Positions 1 to 9,181 of a DNA stretch of 64,000 nucleotides are shown in pieces. Numbering within the stretch: position 1 is the stretch's first letter; each line of letters starts with the position of its first letter. This DNA is from Paraburkholderia caledonica NBRC 102488 (GTDB taxonomy: Bacteria > Pseudomonadota > Gammaproteobacteria > Burkholderiales > Burkholderiaceae). Under the pieces are notes generated by a model. That model was not told the origin of the DNA. It did no database searches and was given only the letters and a program-made list of their open reading frames with translations. The position numbers and the translations under genes were made by a program. Location of the stretch: NCBI RefSeq assembly GCF_000685095.1, contig NZ_BAYE01000012.1:124001-188000 (forward strand). The letters are read 5' to 3'.

Positions 1-12
1 TGGAGGCAGACA

Positions 13-993
13 GTGCAACCCGATCTGGAGATCGTGGCCGTACGCCGCGACGAGTCGTTCAAAGTGTGGTCGCACGGCTATCCGTATCGCACGGTACGCT
101 GGCACTTTCACCCGGAGTACGAGATTCATCTGATCGTGGCGACCACCGGCAAGATGTTCGTCGGCGATCACATCAGCAGCTTCGCGCCGGGCAACCTCGT
201 GTTGATGGGCCCGAACTTGCCGCACAACTGGGTGAGCGACGTGCCCGAAGGCGAGAGCATCGCGCAGCGCAATCTCGTCGTGCAGTTCGGCCAGGAGTTC
301 GTGTCGAGCTGCCTCGAAAGTTTCCCCGAGTGGCGTCAGGTCGAGGCGCTGCTCGCCGACTCGCGCCGAGGCGTGTCGTTCGGCGCCCGCACGAGCGCCG
401 CGATCCAGCCGCTCTTCCTTGAATTGCTGGCGGCGCGCGGACTCCGCCGTCTCGTGCTCTTCATGTCGATGCTCGAAATCCTGATGAGCGCCGAAGACCG
501 CGAGACGCTCGCGAGTCCCGCGTATCAGGCCGACTCAACGGGCTTTGCATCGACGCGCATCAATCATGTGCTCTCGTATATCGGCAAGAACCTCGCAAAC
601 GAGTTGCGGGAATCGGATCTCGCACAACTGGCCGGTCAGAGCGTGAGCGCCTTTTCGCGCTATTTTCGCCGGCATACGGGCTTGCCCTTCGTGCAATACG
701 TGAACCGCATGCGCATCAATCTTGCATGCCAGTTGCTCACCGATAGCGAACTCAGCGTCACCGACATCTGCTTCAAAGCGGGCTTTAACAACCTGTCGAA
801 TTTCAACCGGCAGTTTCTCGCGGTGAAAGGCATGGCGCCTTCGAGATTCCGCCGCTATCAGCAACTGAACGACGCGAGCCGCGATGCATCGGAAGAAGCT
901 GCGGCACGCGGCGCGGGCATCGACGATGCGCCCGCCATCGTGCTCGCGCCGGGTCTGCCGCGACCAGCAGCCTCTGCGTATCCGCCAACGTAA
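13..993 (+). CDS. AraC family transcriptional regulator
   Basis: A 326-residue regulator with an N-terminal cupin-like sensor domain (about residues 20-115, with the HFHPEYEIHL stretch near 31-40) and a C-terminal AraC double helix-turn-helix (about 183-283, ending in the typical MAPSRFRRY). A roughly 45-residue Ala/Pro-rich tail follows. The GTG start is preceded by GGAGG. It is followed in the same direction by a sugar ABC importer, a dehydrogenase, a kinase and an SDR, so it is inferred to be their local, ligand-responsive activator. The ligand is unknown. Confidence 0.88.
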   Translation: MQPDLEIVAVRRDESFKVWSHGYPYRTVRWHFHPEYEIHLIVATTGKMFVGDHISSFAPGNLVLMGPNLPHNWVSDVPEGESIAQRNLVVQFGQEFVSSCLESFPEWRQVEALLADSRRGVSFGARTSAAIQPLFLELLAARGLRRLVLFMSMLEILMSAEDRETLASPAYQADSTGFASTRINHVLSYIGKNLANELRESDLAQLAGQSVSAFSRYFRRHTGLPFVQYVNRMRINLACQLLTDSELSVTDICFKAGFNNLSNFNRQFLAVKGMAPSRFRRYQQLNDASRDASEEAAARGAGIDDAPAIVLAPGLPRPAASAYPPT

Positions 994-1116
994 CGCCTAC
1001 GTTGTTCATACGCCTCGCTTGCCGGCAAGGCGTTCTGCTTCACCTGTGTTTCAACACGTATCGCGCTGTCCGACGGCAGCGTGACGGACGTGCTCACTTC
1101 AAGAACGGAGACAACC

Positions 1117-2070
1117 ATGACGCACACCACCTTCAAATACGCATCGTTGAATACTTTCGCGCGGCGCGGCGCGTTGTTCGCGAGCCTCGCATTCAGCCTG
1201 TCCGTGATCGCGGCGCCTGCTGCGCAGGCCGCGCCGCTAAGAATCGGCATGACGTTTCAGGAACTGAATAACCCGTACTTCGTGACGATGCAGAAGGCGC
1301 TCAACGACGCGGCCGCGTCGACCGGTGCAACGGTGATCGTGACCGATGCGCATCACGACGTGAGCAAACAGGTGAGCGACGTCGAAGACATGCTGCAGAA
1401 GAAGATCGACATTCTGCTCGTGAATCCGACCGATTCGACCGGCATTCAATCGGCGGTGACGTCGGCGAAGAAAGCGGGCGTCGTGGTCGTCGCGGTGGAT
1501 GCGAACGCGAATGGTCCGGTCGACTCGTTCGTCGGCTCGAAGAACTTCGACGCCGGACAGATGGCCTGCGAGTATCTGTCGAAGTCGATCGGCGGCAGCG
1601 GCGAAGTGGCGATTCTCGACGGCATTCCGGTCGTGCCGATTCTCGAGCGCGTGCGCGGCTGCAAGGCCGCGCTTGCGAAGTCGCCCGGCGTAAAGCTCGT
1701 GGACACGCAGAACGGCAAGCAGGAACGCGCGACGGCGCTCTCGGTGACCGAAAACATGATCCAGGCGCATCCGAATCTGAAGGGCGTGTTCAGCGTGAAC
1801 GACGGCGGATCGATGGGCGCGTTATCGGCGATCGAGTCGTCGGGTAAAGACATCAAGCTGACGAGCGTCGACGGTGCGCCCGAAGCGATTGCCGCGATCC
1901 AGAAGCCGAATTCGAAATTCATCGAGACCTCCGCGCAATTTCCTGCTGACCAGGTGCGTATCGCACTGGGCATCGCGTACGCGAAGAAGTGGGGCGCCAA
2001 TGTGCCGAAAGCGATTCCCGTCGACGTGAAGATGATCGACAAGAGCAATGCCAAGGGTTTTAGCTGGTAA
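1117..2070 (+). CDS. Sugar ABC transporter periplasmic substrate-binding protein (RbsB-like)
   Basis: A 317-residue type I periplasmic binding protein. I chose the ATG at 1117 because ACGGAGAC sits just upstream; an in-frame GTG lies at 1081. The signal peptide covers residues 1 to about 38 (Arg-rich start, hydrophobic core, cleavage after AQA). The mature protein begins with the family pattern LRIGMTFQELNNPYFVTMQ and keeps the VNPTDSTGI and SVNDGGSMGA loops of Peripla_BP_4 proteins. It should deliver a monosaccharide or polyol to the ATPase and permease encoded next. The substrate cannot be read from the sequence. Confidence 0.9.
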   Translation: MTHTTFKYASLNTFARRGALFASLAFSLSVIAAPAAQAAPLRIGMTFQELNNPYFVTMQKALNDAAASTGATVIVTDAHHDVSKQVSDVEDMLQKKIDILLVNPTDSTGIQSAVTSAKKAGVVVVAVDANANGPVDSFVGSKNFDAGQMACEYLSKSIGGSGEVAILDGIPVVPILERVRGCKAALAKSPGVKLVDTQNGKQERATALSVTENMIQAHPNLKGVFSVNDGGSMGALSAIESSGKDIKLTSVDGAPEAIAAIQKPNSKFIETSAQFPADQVRIALGIAYAKKWGANVPKAIPVDVKMIDKSNAKGFSW

Positions 2071-2136
2071 GCCGAATGCCCGCTGCCGCGCTTCGATTCC
2101 TGATGCGCGCGGCGGCGGGCAGTGATGGAGCACCCG

Positions 2137-3657
2137 ATGGACACGATACTCAAGCTCGACAACATCACCAAGAGCTTTCCCGGCGTGAAGGCGTTGCAAG
2201 GCATTCACCTCGAGATCGCACGCGGCGAGATTCATGCGCTGCTCGGCGAGAACGGCGCGGGCAAATCGACGTTGATGAAAATCTTGTGCGGCATTTATCA
2301 GCCGGACGAAGGCACGATCACGATCGAAGGCGAACCGCGCCACTTCGCGAACTATCACGATGCGGTGGCTGCGGGCGTCGGCATCGTATTTCAGGAATTC
2401 AGTCTGATCCCGTATTTGAACGCCGTGGAGAACATGTTCCTGGGCCGCGAAATGAAGAATGGCCTGGGCCTGCTCAATCGAGGCGGGATGCGGCGCGCGG
2501 CTGCGGAGATCTTCGGGCGGCTTGGCGTTTCGATTGACCTGTCGGTGCCCGTTCGCGAGCTCTCGGTCGCGCAGCAGCAATTCGTCGAAATCGGCAAGGC
2601 GTTGTCGCTCGAAGCGCGCATTCTGATTCTCGATGAACCGACTGCGACGCTCACGCCTGCCGAAGCGGAGCATCTGTTTGCAATCATGCGCGACCTGAAA
2701 AAGCAGGGCGTCGCGATGATTTTCATCTCTCACCACCTCGAAGAAATTTTCGAAGTATGCGACCGCATCACGGTGTTGCGCGACGGCCAGTATGTCGGCA
2801 TGACGGAAGTTGCGCAGTCCGACGTGGGCCGCCTCGTCGAGATGATGGTGGGGCGCCGCATTGAAAGCAGCTTTCCGCCGAAGCCGCCGCTGCGGCCCGA
2901 CGCGAAAATCGTGCTGGACGTGCAGAAGCTGCAACTGCTGAAAGACAGCCCGATGCTGCAATTCACGCTGCGCGAAGGCGAGATTCTCGGCTTCGCCGGA
3001 CTGGTCGGTTCGGGCCGCACCGAAACCGCGCTTGCCGTGATCGGCGCAGATCCGGCCTATGTGAAGGAGGTTCGCATCAACGGCGAGGCTGCCAATCTGT
3101 CCGATCCGGCCGACGCGCTGCGCGCGGGCGTGGGGATTCTTCCTGAAAGCCGCAAGACGGAAGGGTTGATCACGGACTTCTCGATCAAGCAGAACATCTC
3201 GATCAACAACCTCGGCAAGTATCGCTCGCTGCGGTTCTTCATCGATCAACGCAGCGAAGCGCGCGCCACCGCCGACATCATGAAGCGCGTGGGTGTGAAA
3301 GCGCCGACCATGCACACCGAAGTCGCCACGCTGTCGGGTGGCAATCAGCAGAAAGTGGTGATTGCGCGTTGGCTGAACCATCACACCAACATCCTGATCT
3401 TCGACGAACCGACGCGCGGTATCGACGTCGGCGCGAAGGCGGAGATCTATTTGCTGATGCGCGAACTCACTGCGCGCGGCTATTCGATCATCATGATTTC
3501 GTCCGAACTACCGGAGATCGTCGGCATGTGCGACCGCGTCGCCGTGTTCCGCCAGGGGCGCATCGAAGCGCTGCTCGAAGGCGACCAGATCGACTCTAAC
3601 GCCGTGATGACCTATGCAACCGCCGGCACTCGTGGAGCCCAGCATGAACACGCCTAA
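2137..3657 (+). CDS. Sugar ABC transporter ATP-binding protein (RbsA-like, two ATPase domains)
   Basis: A 506-residue tandem ATPase of the ribose/xylose/galactose class. The first half has Walker A GENGAGKST, the degenerate signature LSVAQQQFVEI and Walker B ILILDEPTATLT. The second half has the usual weak P-loop GLVGSGRTE, the signature LSGGNQQKVVIARWL and Walker B ILIFDEPTRGIDVG. The ATG at 2137 is favoured by GGAG six bases upstream; GTG/ATG codons at 2122/2125 are alternatives. The end overlaps the permease start by 14 bases, which implies translational coupling. Confidence 0.93.
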   Translation: MDTILKLDNITKSFPGVKALQGIHLEIARGEIHALLGENGAGKSTLMKILCGIYQPDEGTITIEGEPRHFANYHDAVAAGVGIVFQEFSLIPYLNAVENMFLGREMKNGLGLLNRGGMRRAAAEIFGRLGVSIDLSVPVRELSVAQQQFVEIGKALSLEARILILDEPTATLTPAEAEHLFAIMRDLKKQGVAMIFISHHLEEIFEVCDRITVLRDGQYVGMTEVAQSDVGRLVEMMVGRRIESSFPPKPPLRPDAKIVLDVQKLQLLKDSPMLQFTLREGEILGFAGLVGSGRTETALAVIGADPAYVKEVRINGEAANLSDPADALRAGVGILPESRKTEGLITDFSIKQNISINNLGKYRSLRFFIDQRSEARATADIMKRVGVKAPTMHTEVATLSGGNQQKVVIARWLNHHTNILIFDEPTRGIDVGAKAEIYLLMRELTARGYSIIMISSELPEIVGMCDRVAVFRQGRIEALLEGDQIDSNAVMTYATAGTRGAQHEHA

Positions 3658-4651
3658 TCCTTCTTCTTCGCCGAAAACATCGACCGTCAGTAGTGACACG
3701 CCCGGCGCGCCGGTGCGCTTCACATGGGCCGCGTTGAAGCGCTCCACGCTGTTCTATCCGTTCATCGGCCTACTCGTTGTCTGCATCGTCATGGTCTTCG
3801 CGAGCGACAGCTTCCTCTCCGGCGCGAACATCGAAAACGTGCTGCGTCAGGTGTCGATCAACGCGATTATCGCGGTCGGCATGACATGCGTGATTCTGAC
3901 TGGCGGCATCGATCTGTCTGTGGGCTCCGTGATGGCTCTGGCCGGCACGCTCGCCGCCGGTTTGATGGTGGCCGGCATGAATGCGCTTGCTGCGTTGGCG
4001 GTGGGCGTTGCCGTCGGCCTTGGCTTCGGCGCGGCCAACGGTTTCTTCGTCGCGTTCGCCGGCATGCCGCCGATCATCGTGACGCTCGCCACCATGGGCA
4101 TCGCGCGCGGTCTGGCGCTGATCTATACAGGCGGTTATCCGATCGACGGTTTGCCCGACTGGGTCAGCTTTTTCGGCAGCGGCAAGATTCTCGGCATTCA
4201 GGCGCCGGTCGTGATCATGGCGGTGATCTATGTCATCGCGTGGGTGTTGCTGGAGCGCATGCCGTTTGGCCGGTACGTGTATGCGATCGGCGGCAATGAA
4301 CAGGCGACGCGTCTATCCGGCGTGCGCGTGGCGCGCGTGAAGCTGATCGTCTACACGATTGCAGGGTTGACGTCCTCGTTCGCCGCCATCGTATTGACCG
4401 CACGTTTGATGAGCGGCCAGCCGAATGCGGGCGTGGGTTTCGAACTCGACGCCATTGCCGCCGTGGTAATGGGCGGTACCTCGATTTCCGGCGGACGCGG
4501 CTCGATCATCGGCACGTTGATCGGCGCGCTGCTGCTCGGCGTGTTGAACAACGGGCTGAACATGGTCGGCGTGAATCCGTATGTGCAGAACGTGATCAAG
4601 GGCGGAATCATTCTGCTCGCGATTTACATCAGCCGTGACCGTAGAAAGTAA
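3644..4651 (+). CDS. Sugar ABC transporter permease (RbsC-like)
   Basis: A 335-residue BPD_transp_2 permease with many hydrophobic segments. It carries the family signatures GMTCVILTGGIDLSVGSVMAL near the N-terminus, the GxANG loop GFGAANGFFVAF, and the late GGTSISGGRGS. ATG 3644 has GGAG six bases upstream, so the in-frame start at 3614 is not preferred. It forms the membrane channel of the importer with the preceding RbsA-like ATPase and RbsB-like binding protein. Confidence 0.92.
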   Translation: MNTPNPSSSPKTSTVSSDTPGAPVRFTWAALKRSTLFYPFIGLLVVCIVMVFASDSFLSGANIENVLRQVSINAIIAVGMTCVILTGGIDLSVGSVMALAGTLAAGLMVAGMNALAALAVGVAVGLGFGAANGFFVAFAGMPPIIVTLATMGIARGLALIYTGGYPIDGLPDWVSFFGSGKILGIQAPVVIMAVIYVIAWVLLERMPFGRYVYAIGGNEQATRLSGVRVARVKLIVYTIAGLTSSFAAIVLTARLMSGQPNAGVGFELDAIAAVVMGGTSISGGRGSIIGTLIGALLLGVLNNGLNMVGVNPYVQNVIKGGIILLAIYISRDRRK

Positions 4652-4694
4652 GGCTCAATTCCCCATCTGATCTCCACTTCAGGCAGGATTTGCA

Positions 4695-5792
4695 ATGACG
4701 AATCAATCCACTTCATCCGACAAGCAGAACATGACCGCGATTGTTTGCCACGCACCGAAAGACTACCGCGTGGAACAGGTAGCGAAACCGCGTGCGGGAG
4801 CGCACGAACTGGTGATTCGCATCGCCGCATGCGGGATCTGCGCGAGCGATTGCAAATGCCATTCGGGCGCGAAGATGTTCTGGGGCGGGCCAAGCCCGTG
4901 GGTCAAGGCGCCAGTGATTCCAGGCCACGAGTTCTTCGGCTTCGTGCAGGAACTCGGAGACGGCGCGGCCGAGCACTTCGGCGTTAAGGTGGGCGACCGT
5001 GTGATCGCGGAACAGATCGTGCCGTGCGCAAAGTGCCGCTATTGCAAGTCGGGCCAATACTGGATGTGCGAAGTGCACAACATCTTCGGGTTCCAGCGCG
5101 AAGTCGCGGACGGCGGCATGGCCGAGTACATGCGTATTCCGCCGACTGCAATCGTCCACAAGATTCCCGACGGTATTTCACTGGAAGACGCTGCGATCAT
5201 CGAGCCGCTCGCGTGCGCGATTCACACCGTCAATCGCGGCGATGTGCAGTTGGACGACGTCGTCGTGATTGCAGGCGCAGGTCCGCTCGGTTTGATGATG
5301 ACGCAAGTCGCGCATCTGAAAACGCCGAAGAAACTCGTCGTGATCGATCTGGTGGAAGAGCGCCTCGCACTCGCGCGCGAGTATGGCGCGGACGTGACGA
5401 TCAACCCGAAACAGGACGACGCGCTCGCGATCATCCATTCGCTCACTGACGGCTACGGCTGCGACGTCTATATTGAAACGACCGGCGCGCCAGTCGGCGT
5501 CAATCAGGGCATGGATCTGATCCGCAAGCTCGGGCGCTTCGTCGAGTTCTCGGTGTTTGGCGCGGATACTACGCTCGACTGGTCGGTGATCGGCGATCGC
5601 AAGGAACTCGACGTGCGCGGCGCGCATCTCGGGCCGTATTGCTATCCGATTGCGATCGATCTGCTCGCGCGCGGGCTCGTTACGTCGAAAGGGATTGTCA
5701 CGCACGGCTTTTCGCTGGAAGAATGGGATGAGGCGATCAAGATCGCCAATTCGCTCGATTCGATCAAAGTACTCATGAAGCCGCGCGCCTGA
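4695..5792 (+). CDS. Zinc-dependent medium-chain alcohol/polyol dehydrogenase
   Basis: A 365-residue MDR-superfamily dehydrogenase. The catalytic-zinc Cys is in GICASDCKCH and the His-Glu pair in PGHEFFG. The structural zinc site is the four-Cys stretch CAKCRYCKSGQYWMC. The nucleotide-binding Rossmann loop is VIAGAGPLGLM. RBS AGGCAGGA lies six bases before the ATG. Sitting between a sugar importer and an FGGY kinase, it probably oxidises the imported sugar alcohol to a ketose. The sequence style recalls erythritol/L-threitol dehydrogenases, but that is recall rather than a search result, so the substrate is open. Confidence 0.85.
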   Translation: MTNQSTSSDKQNMTAIVCHAPKDYRVEQVAKPRAGAHELVIRIAACGICASDCKCHSGAKMFWGGPSPWVKAPVIPGHEFFGFVQELGDGAAEHFGVKVGDRVIAEQIVPCAKCRYCKSGQYWMCEVHNIFGFQREVADGGMAEYMRIPPTAIVHKIPDGISLEDAAIIEPLACAIHTVNRGDVQLDDVVVIAGAGPLGLMMTQVAHLKTPKKLVVIDLVEERLALAREYGADVTINPKQDDALAIIHSLTDGYGCDVYIETTGAPVGVNQGMDLIRKLGRFVEFSVFGADTTLDWSVIGDRKELDVRGAHLGPYCYPIAIDLLARGLVTSKGIVTHGFSLEEWDEAIKIANSLDSIKVLMKPRA

Positions 5793-5838
5793 GCCTGCGC
5801 ATGGGCGGAAACCGGAGCGGCATATAAACGGAGACTGT

Positions 5839-7383
5839 ATGGATTACGTCATCGGCGTGGATATCGGCACGCAGAGCACGAAGGCGCTGCTCGTGGATCA
5901 GCATGGCGCCATCGTCGCGCACCATGCGTCGAGCTATCAGCCGGATACGCCCAGGCCGCTATGGGCGGAACAGTGGCCCGCCGTGTGGTTCAAGGCGGTC
6001 ACGGAATGCATTGCCGCGTGCGTTGGCAAGGCAAAGGAAGCGGGCGTCGCGGCAAATTCCATCAAGGCCGTGTGCGTGAGCAGTCTGTATGGCGGCTCGG
6101 GCATTCCTGTCGATAGCGATATGCGCCCCCTTTATCCTTGCCTGATATGGATGGACCGGCGTGCGACCGATCAGGTCGAGTGGGTGCGCAACAACGTCGA
6201 CCTCGATCGGCTTTATACGATCACCGGCAACGGCGTGGACAGCTACTACGGCTACACGAAGATGTTGTGGCTGCGCGATCACGAGCCGGACGTATGGGCG
6301 AAAACGCTTTATTTCCTCCCGCCGAATGCGTATGTGATCTACATGCTGACCGGCGAGATTGCAGTCGATCACAGTTCCGCGGGCAATATCGGCGGCATTT
6401 ACGACATTGCGAAGCGCGACTGGTCGGACGAGGCGCTCGACATGCTCGGCATTCCCGCAACGATGATGCCGGAGCGCCTCGTTGAATCGTCCGAAGTCGT
6501 GGGCAGCCTGCTATCGCAGTGGACCGAAGAATTGGGGCTCGCCGCAGGCACGGCGATCGTCGCGGGCGGTGTGGACGCGGCCGTCGCAACGTTCGCGGCC
6601 GGCGTGAGCCGCGCCGGGCAGCATGTGGCGATGATCGGCACGAGCATGTGCTGGGGATACATCAATCAGACGGTGGACGCCCGCCACGGATTGATCAGCA
6701 TGCCTCACGTTTTCAATGGCCAGCGCGACATTTATATATTCGGTGGTGCGATTACCGCCGGGGCGTCCGTGACCTGGTATCGCGATCAGTTCTGCCATGC
6801 GGAAGTCGAAGCCGCGCGCGCGACGCCTCATGGCGATCCGCATCGGCTGCTTGAAGACAACGCCGCGAAGGTGCCCGCCGGGTCCGATGGCGTGATGTTT
6901 TTGCCGTATCTGATGGGCGAACGCAGTCCGGTCTGGGACGCGAAGGCGAGCGGCGCATTCGTTGGCCTGAGTCTGTTCCATACGCGCGCGCATCTTTATC
7001 GCGCGGTACTCGAGGGCGTGTCATTCGCGTTGAAGCACAACATAGAGGCGGGCCGCAAAGGCGCGCAGTCGCTGGAAGACAAGCTGGTGGTGGTCGGCGG
7101 CGCGGCGCATTCCGACTTGTGGATGCAGATCATCGCCGACATCACCGGCTATCCGGTCTACACCATCGAGCAGGAAGTGGAGGCGGCAATGGGCGCCGCA
7201 TTGCTCGCGGCGCTGGGCGTCGGACTGATTTCGCAGGAAGCGGCGCAGGGAGGATGGGTCACGCTGGTCGAGCGTGCGCAACCGGACGCCGCGAGAATGG
7301 CGCTTTACGAACAGCGTTTCGGCATCTACACGGATCTCTATCCGGCATTGAAGCCGGCCATGCATCGCTTGCAAACATCATGA
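5839..7383 (+). CDS. FGGY family carbohydrate kinase
   Basis: A 514-residue two-domain sugar kinase. The N-terminal phosphate-binding loop is VDIGTQSTKALLVD (residues about 6-19). WMDRRA (near 105) is part of the substrate-binding region. GGVDAAVATFAAG and the late VVGGAAHSDLWMQIIAD (ATP-binding side) are FGGY hallmarks. GGAG precedes the ATG. It is expected to phosphorylate the ketose made by the neighbouring dehydrogenase. It overlaps the next gene by four bases (ATGA). Whether it is a xylulokinase, erythrulose kinase or another type cannot be settled by reading. Confidence 0.88.
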   Translation: MDYVIGVDIGTQSTKALLVDQHGAIVAHHASSYQPDTPRPLWAEQWPAVWFKAVTECIAACVGKAKEAGVAANSIKAVCVSSLYGGSGIPVDSDMRPLYPCLIWMDRRATDQVEWVRNNVDLDRLYTITGNGVDSYYGYTKMLWLRDHEPDVWAKTLYFLPPNAYVIYMLTGEIAVDHSSAGNIGGIYDIAKRDWSDEALDMLGIPATMMPERLVESSEVVGSLLSQWTEELGLAAGTAIVAGGVDAAVATFAAGVSRAGQHVAMIGTSMCWGYINQTVDARHGLISMPHVFNGQRDIYIFGGAITAGASVTWYRDQFCHAEVEAARATPHGDPHRLLEDNAAKVPAGSDGVMFLPYLMGERSPVWDAKASGAFVGLSLFHTRAHLYRAVLEGVSFALKHNIEAGRKGAQSLEDKLVVVGGAAHSDLWMQIIADITGYPVYTIEQEVEAAMGAALLAALGVGLISQEAAQGGWVTLVERAQPDAARMALYEQRFGIYTDLYPALKPAMHRLQTS

Positions 7384-8117
7384 ATGCTACTTTCGATTTT
7401 TCCGGCCGCTCGATACTGGTGACGGGCGCTTCGAGCGGAATCGGCCGCGCGACGGTCGAGATGTTGTGCGTTTGCGGCGCGAACGTCGTGGCGGCGGCGC
7501 GCGGTGTCAACGAGCTTGCGCGCCTCGCCGAAGAGACCGGTTGCGAGCCGTTGATGCTCGACGTAAGCGATGAAGCTGCAATCGACGATGCGTTTGCGTC
7601 GCTCGGTCCTTTCGACGGTCTCGTGAATTGCGCAGGAATCGCGTTGCTCGAGCGAGCAGTGGATACCACCGCCGCGAGTTTCGATCGCGTGATGGCAGTG
7701 AATACGCGCGGCGCAGTGCTGGTTGCGAAGCATGTGGCGCGAGGAATGATCGAGGCGAAGCGGGCTGGCAGCATCGTCAACGTGTCGAGTCAGGCGGCGC
7801 TCGTGGCGCTCGACGATCACCTGAGCTATTCGGCTTCAAAAGCGGCAATGGATGCGGTGACGCGGGCCTTGTGTATCGAATTGGGACCGTTCGGGATTCG
7901 GGCTAACAGCGTTAATCCCACTGTCACGTTGACACCTATGGCGGTGCAGGCCTGGAGCGATCCTGTGAAGCGCGAGCCTGCTCTCAAGGCGATTCCGCTC
8001 GGGCGATTCGCCGAGCCCGTCGAAGTGGCTTCGGTTGTGGCGTTCTTGTTGAGTGATGCGGCTTCTATGGTGAGTGGAGTTTCGTTGGCTGTCGATGGGG
8101 GATTTACTGCGAGGTGA
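7380..8117 (+). CDS. SDR family oxidoreductase, L-xylulose reductase-like
   Basis: A 245-residue classical short-chain dehydrogenase. It shows the cofactor loop TGASSGIG (15-22), the NCAG motif (83-86), and catalytic Ser136/137, Tyr150 and Lys154. The stretches IRANSVNPTV and IPLGRFAEPVEV near the C-terminus resemble dicarbonyl/L-xylulose reductases as I remember them. The start overlaps the kinase stop as ATGA, so the two are coupled. It probably interconverts a polyol and a ketose in the same pathway. Confidence 0.85.
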   Translation: MNATFDFSGRSILVTGASSGIGRATVEMLCVCGANVVAAARGVNELARLAEETGCEPLMLDVSDEAAIDDAFASLGPFDGLVNCAGIALLERAVDTTAASFDRVMAVNTRGAVLVAKHVARGMIEAKRAGSIVNVSSQAALVALDDHLSYSASKAAMDAVTRALCIELGPFGIRANSVNPTVTLTPMAVQAWSDPVKREPALKAIPLGRFAEPVEVASVVAFLLSDAASMVSGVSLAVDGGFTAR

Positions 8118-8229
8118 TTTTTTGGGCGTGTGGTGATTGTTGTTCTTCAGCCCTTGGCCTTTCCTTGATGTCACCGTGGTTTATGCGCGCTGCCCCCGTG
8201 CGGGGCAGCGCGCAGCAACTACAACACAA

Positions 8230-9171
8230 CTACAACATAGTCCTGACATGCCAAAGCTCAGGAAACAGCACCACGTCGAGCATCTTGCGCAGATACGGCG
8301 CTCCACTAGTCCCGCCCGTGCCCTGCTTGAACCCAATGATCCGCTCCACAGTAGTCACATGCCTGAACCGCCACTGCCGGAAAGCATCCTCGAGATCGAC
8401 CAGTTCTTCGGCCATCTCGTACAACTCCCAGTGCTTCGAAGGATTGCGATAAACCTCCAGCCAGGCCGCTTCAACGGAAGCATCATGAACCGTCGGCTGC
8501 GTCCAGTCGCGCGTGAGCCTCGAAGGTGAGATCGCAAACCCGCGACGCGCCAGCAGCTTCACTACTTCATCGTAGAAAGACGGGGACTCGAGAGAAGCCT
8601 TCACCTCGGCGAGCACTTCAGCACGGTGCGCATGCGGCTTTAACATCTGCTCGTTCTTGTTGCCAAGCAGAAACTCGATCTGCCGATACTGGTAGGACTG
8701 AAACCCCGACGAACCGCCCAGATAAGGACGCATCGACGTGTACTCGGAAGGCGTCATCGTTGCGAGTACGTTCCAGGCTTGCACCAGTTGCTCCATGATC
8801 CGCGAGACGCGGGCAAGCATCTTGAACGCCGGAGGCAACTCATCGCGATGCACGGCGCCCAGCGCGGCGCGCAACTCGTAGAGCGCGAGCTTCATCCACA
8901 ATTCGCTTGTCTGATGCTGAATGATGAACAGCATCTCGTTGTGATCGGGCGACAAGGGATGTTGCGCATCCAGCACGGTGCCGAGCGACAGGTAATCGCC
9001 GTAACTCATCGACTCGGAGAAGTCGAGTTGTGCGTCGTGCCAGCCATCGGCTGAAGCAGCGTTTGTAGCCGGCGCGTCAGCGGAAGCGGGCGCAGCGCGC
9101 CCATGACCGAACGGGCAACCTTGCGCGGGCTTTTCTTCGGGCAAGCCCGGCGTTTGCATGTGATCGTTCAT
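8230..9171 (-). CDS. kynA: Tryptophan 2,3-dioxygenase
   Basis: A 313-residue heme dioxygenase that opens the indole ring of L-tryptophan to N-formylkynurenine. Family motifs are IIQHQTSELWMKLALYEL, RPYLGGSSGFQSYQYR, the axial-His segment FRQWRFRHVTTVERIIG, and GTGGTSGAPYL near the end. A roughly 45-residue N-terminal extension, poor in structure and containing CPFGH (residues 19-23), precedes the catalytic core. It is the last gene of the kynB-kynU-kynA operon, with 10 bases between it and kynU. Confidence 0.96.
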   Translation of the reverse strand: MNDHMQTPGLPEEKPAQGCPFGHGRAAPASADAPATNAASADGWHDAQLDFSESMSYGDYLSLGTVLDAQHPLSPDHNEMLFIIQHQTSELWMKLALYELRAALGAVHRDELPPAFKMLARVSRIMEQLVQAWNVLATMTPSEYTSMRPYLGGSSGFQSYQYRQIEFLLGNKNEQMLKPHAHRAEVLAEVKASLESPSFYDEVVKLLARRGFAISPSRLTRDWTQPTVHDASVEAAWLEVYRNPSKHWELYEMAEELVDLEDAFRQWRFRHVTTVERIIGFKQGTGGTSGAPYLRKMLDVVLFPELWHVRTML

Positions 9172-9181
9172 CGCGCGCTCC

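Noticed and set aside
1822..3384. 520-residue open frame antisense to the sugar importer genes
   Set aside because: It spans the end of the binding protein and the RbsA-like gene, both clear. The Arg/His-rich product is typical of an antisense frame.
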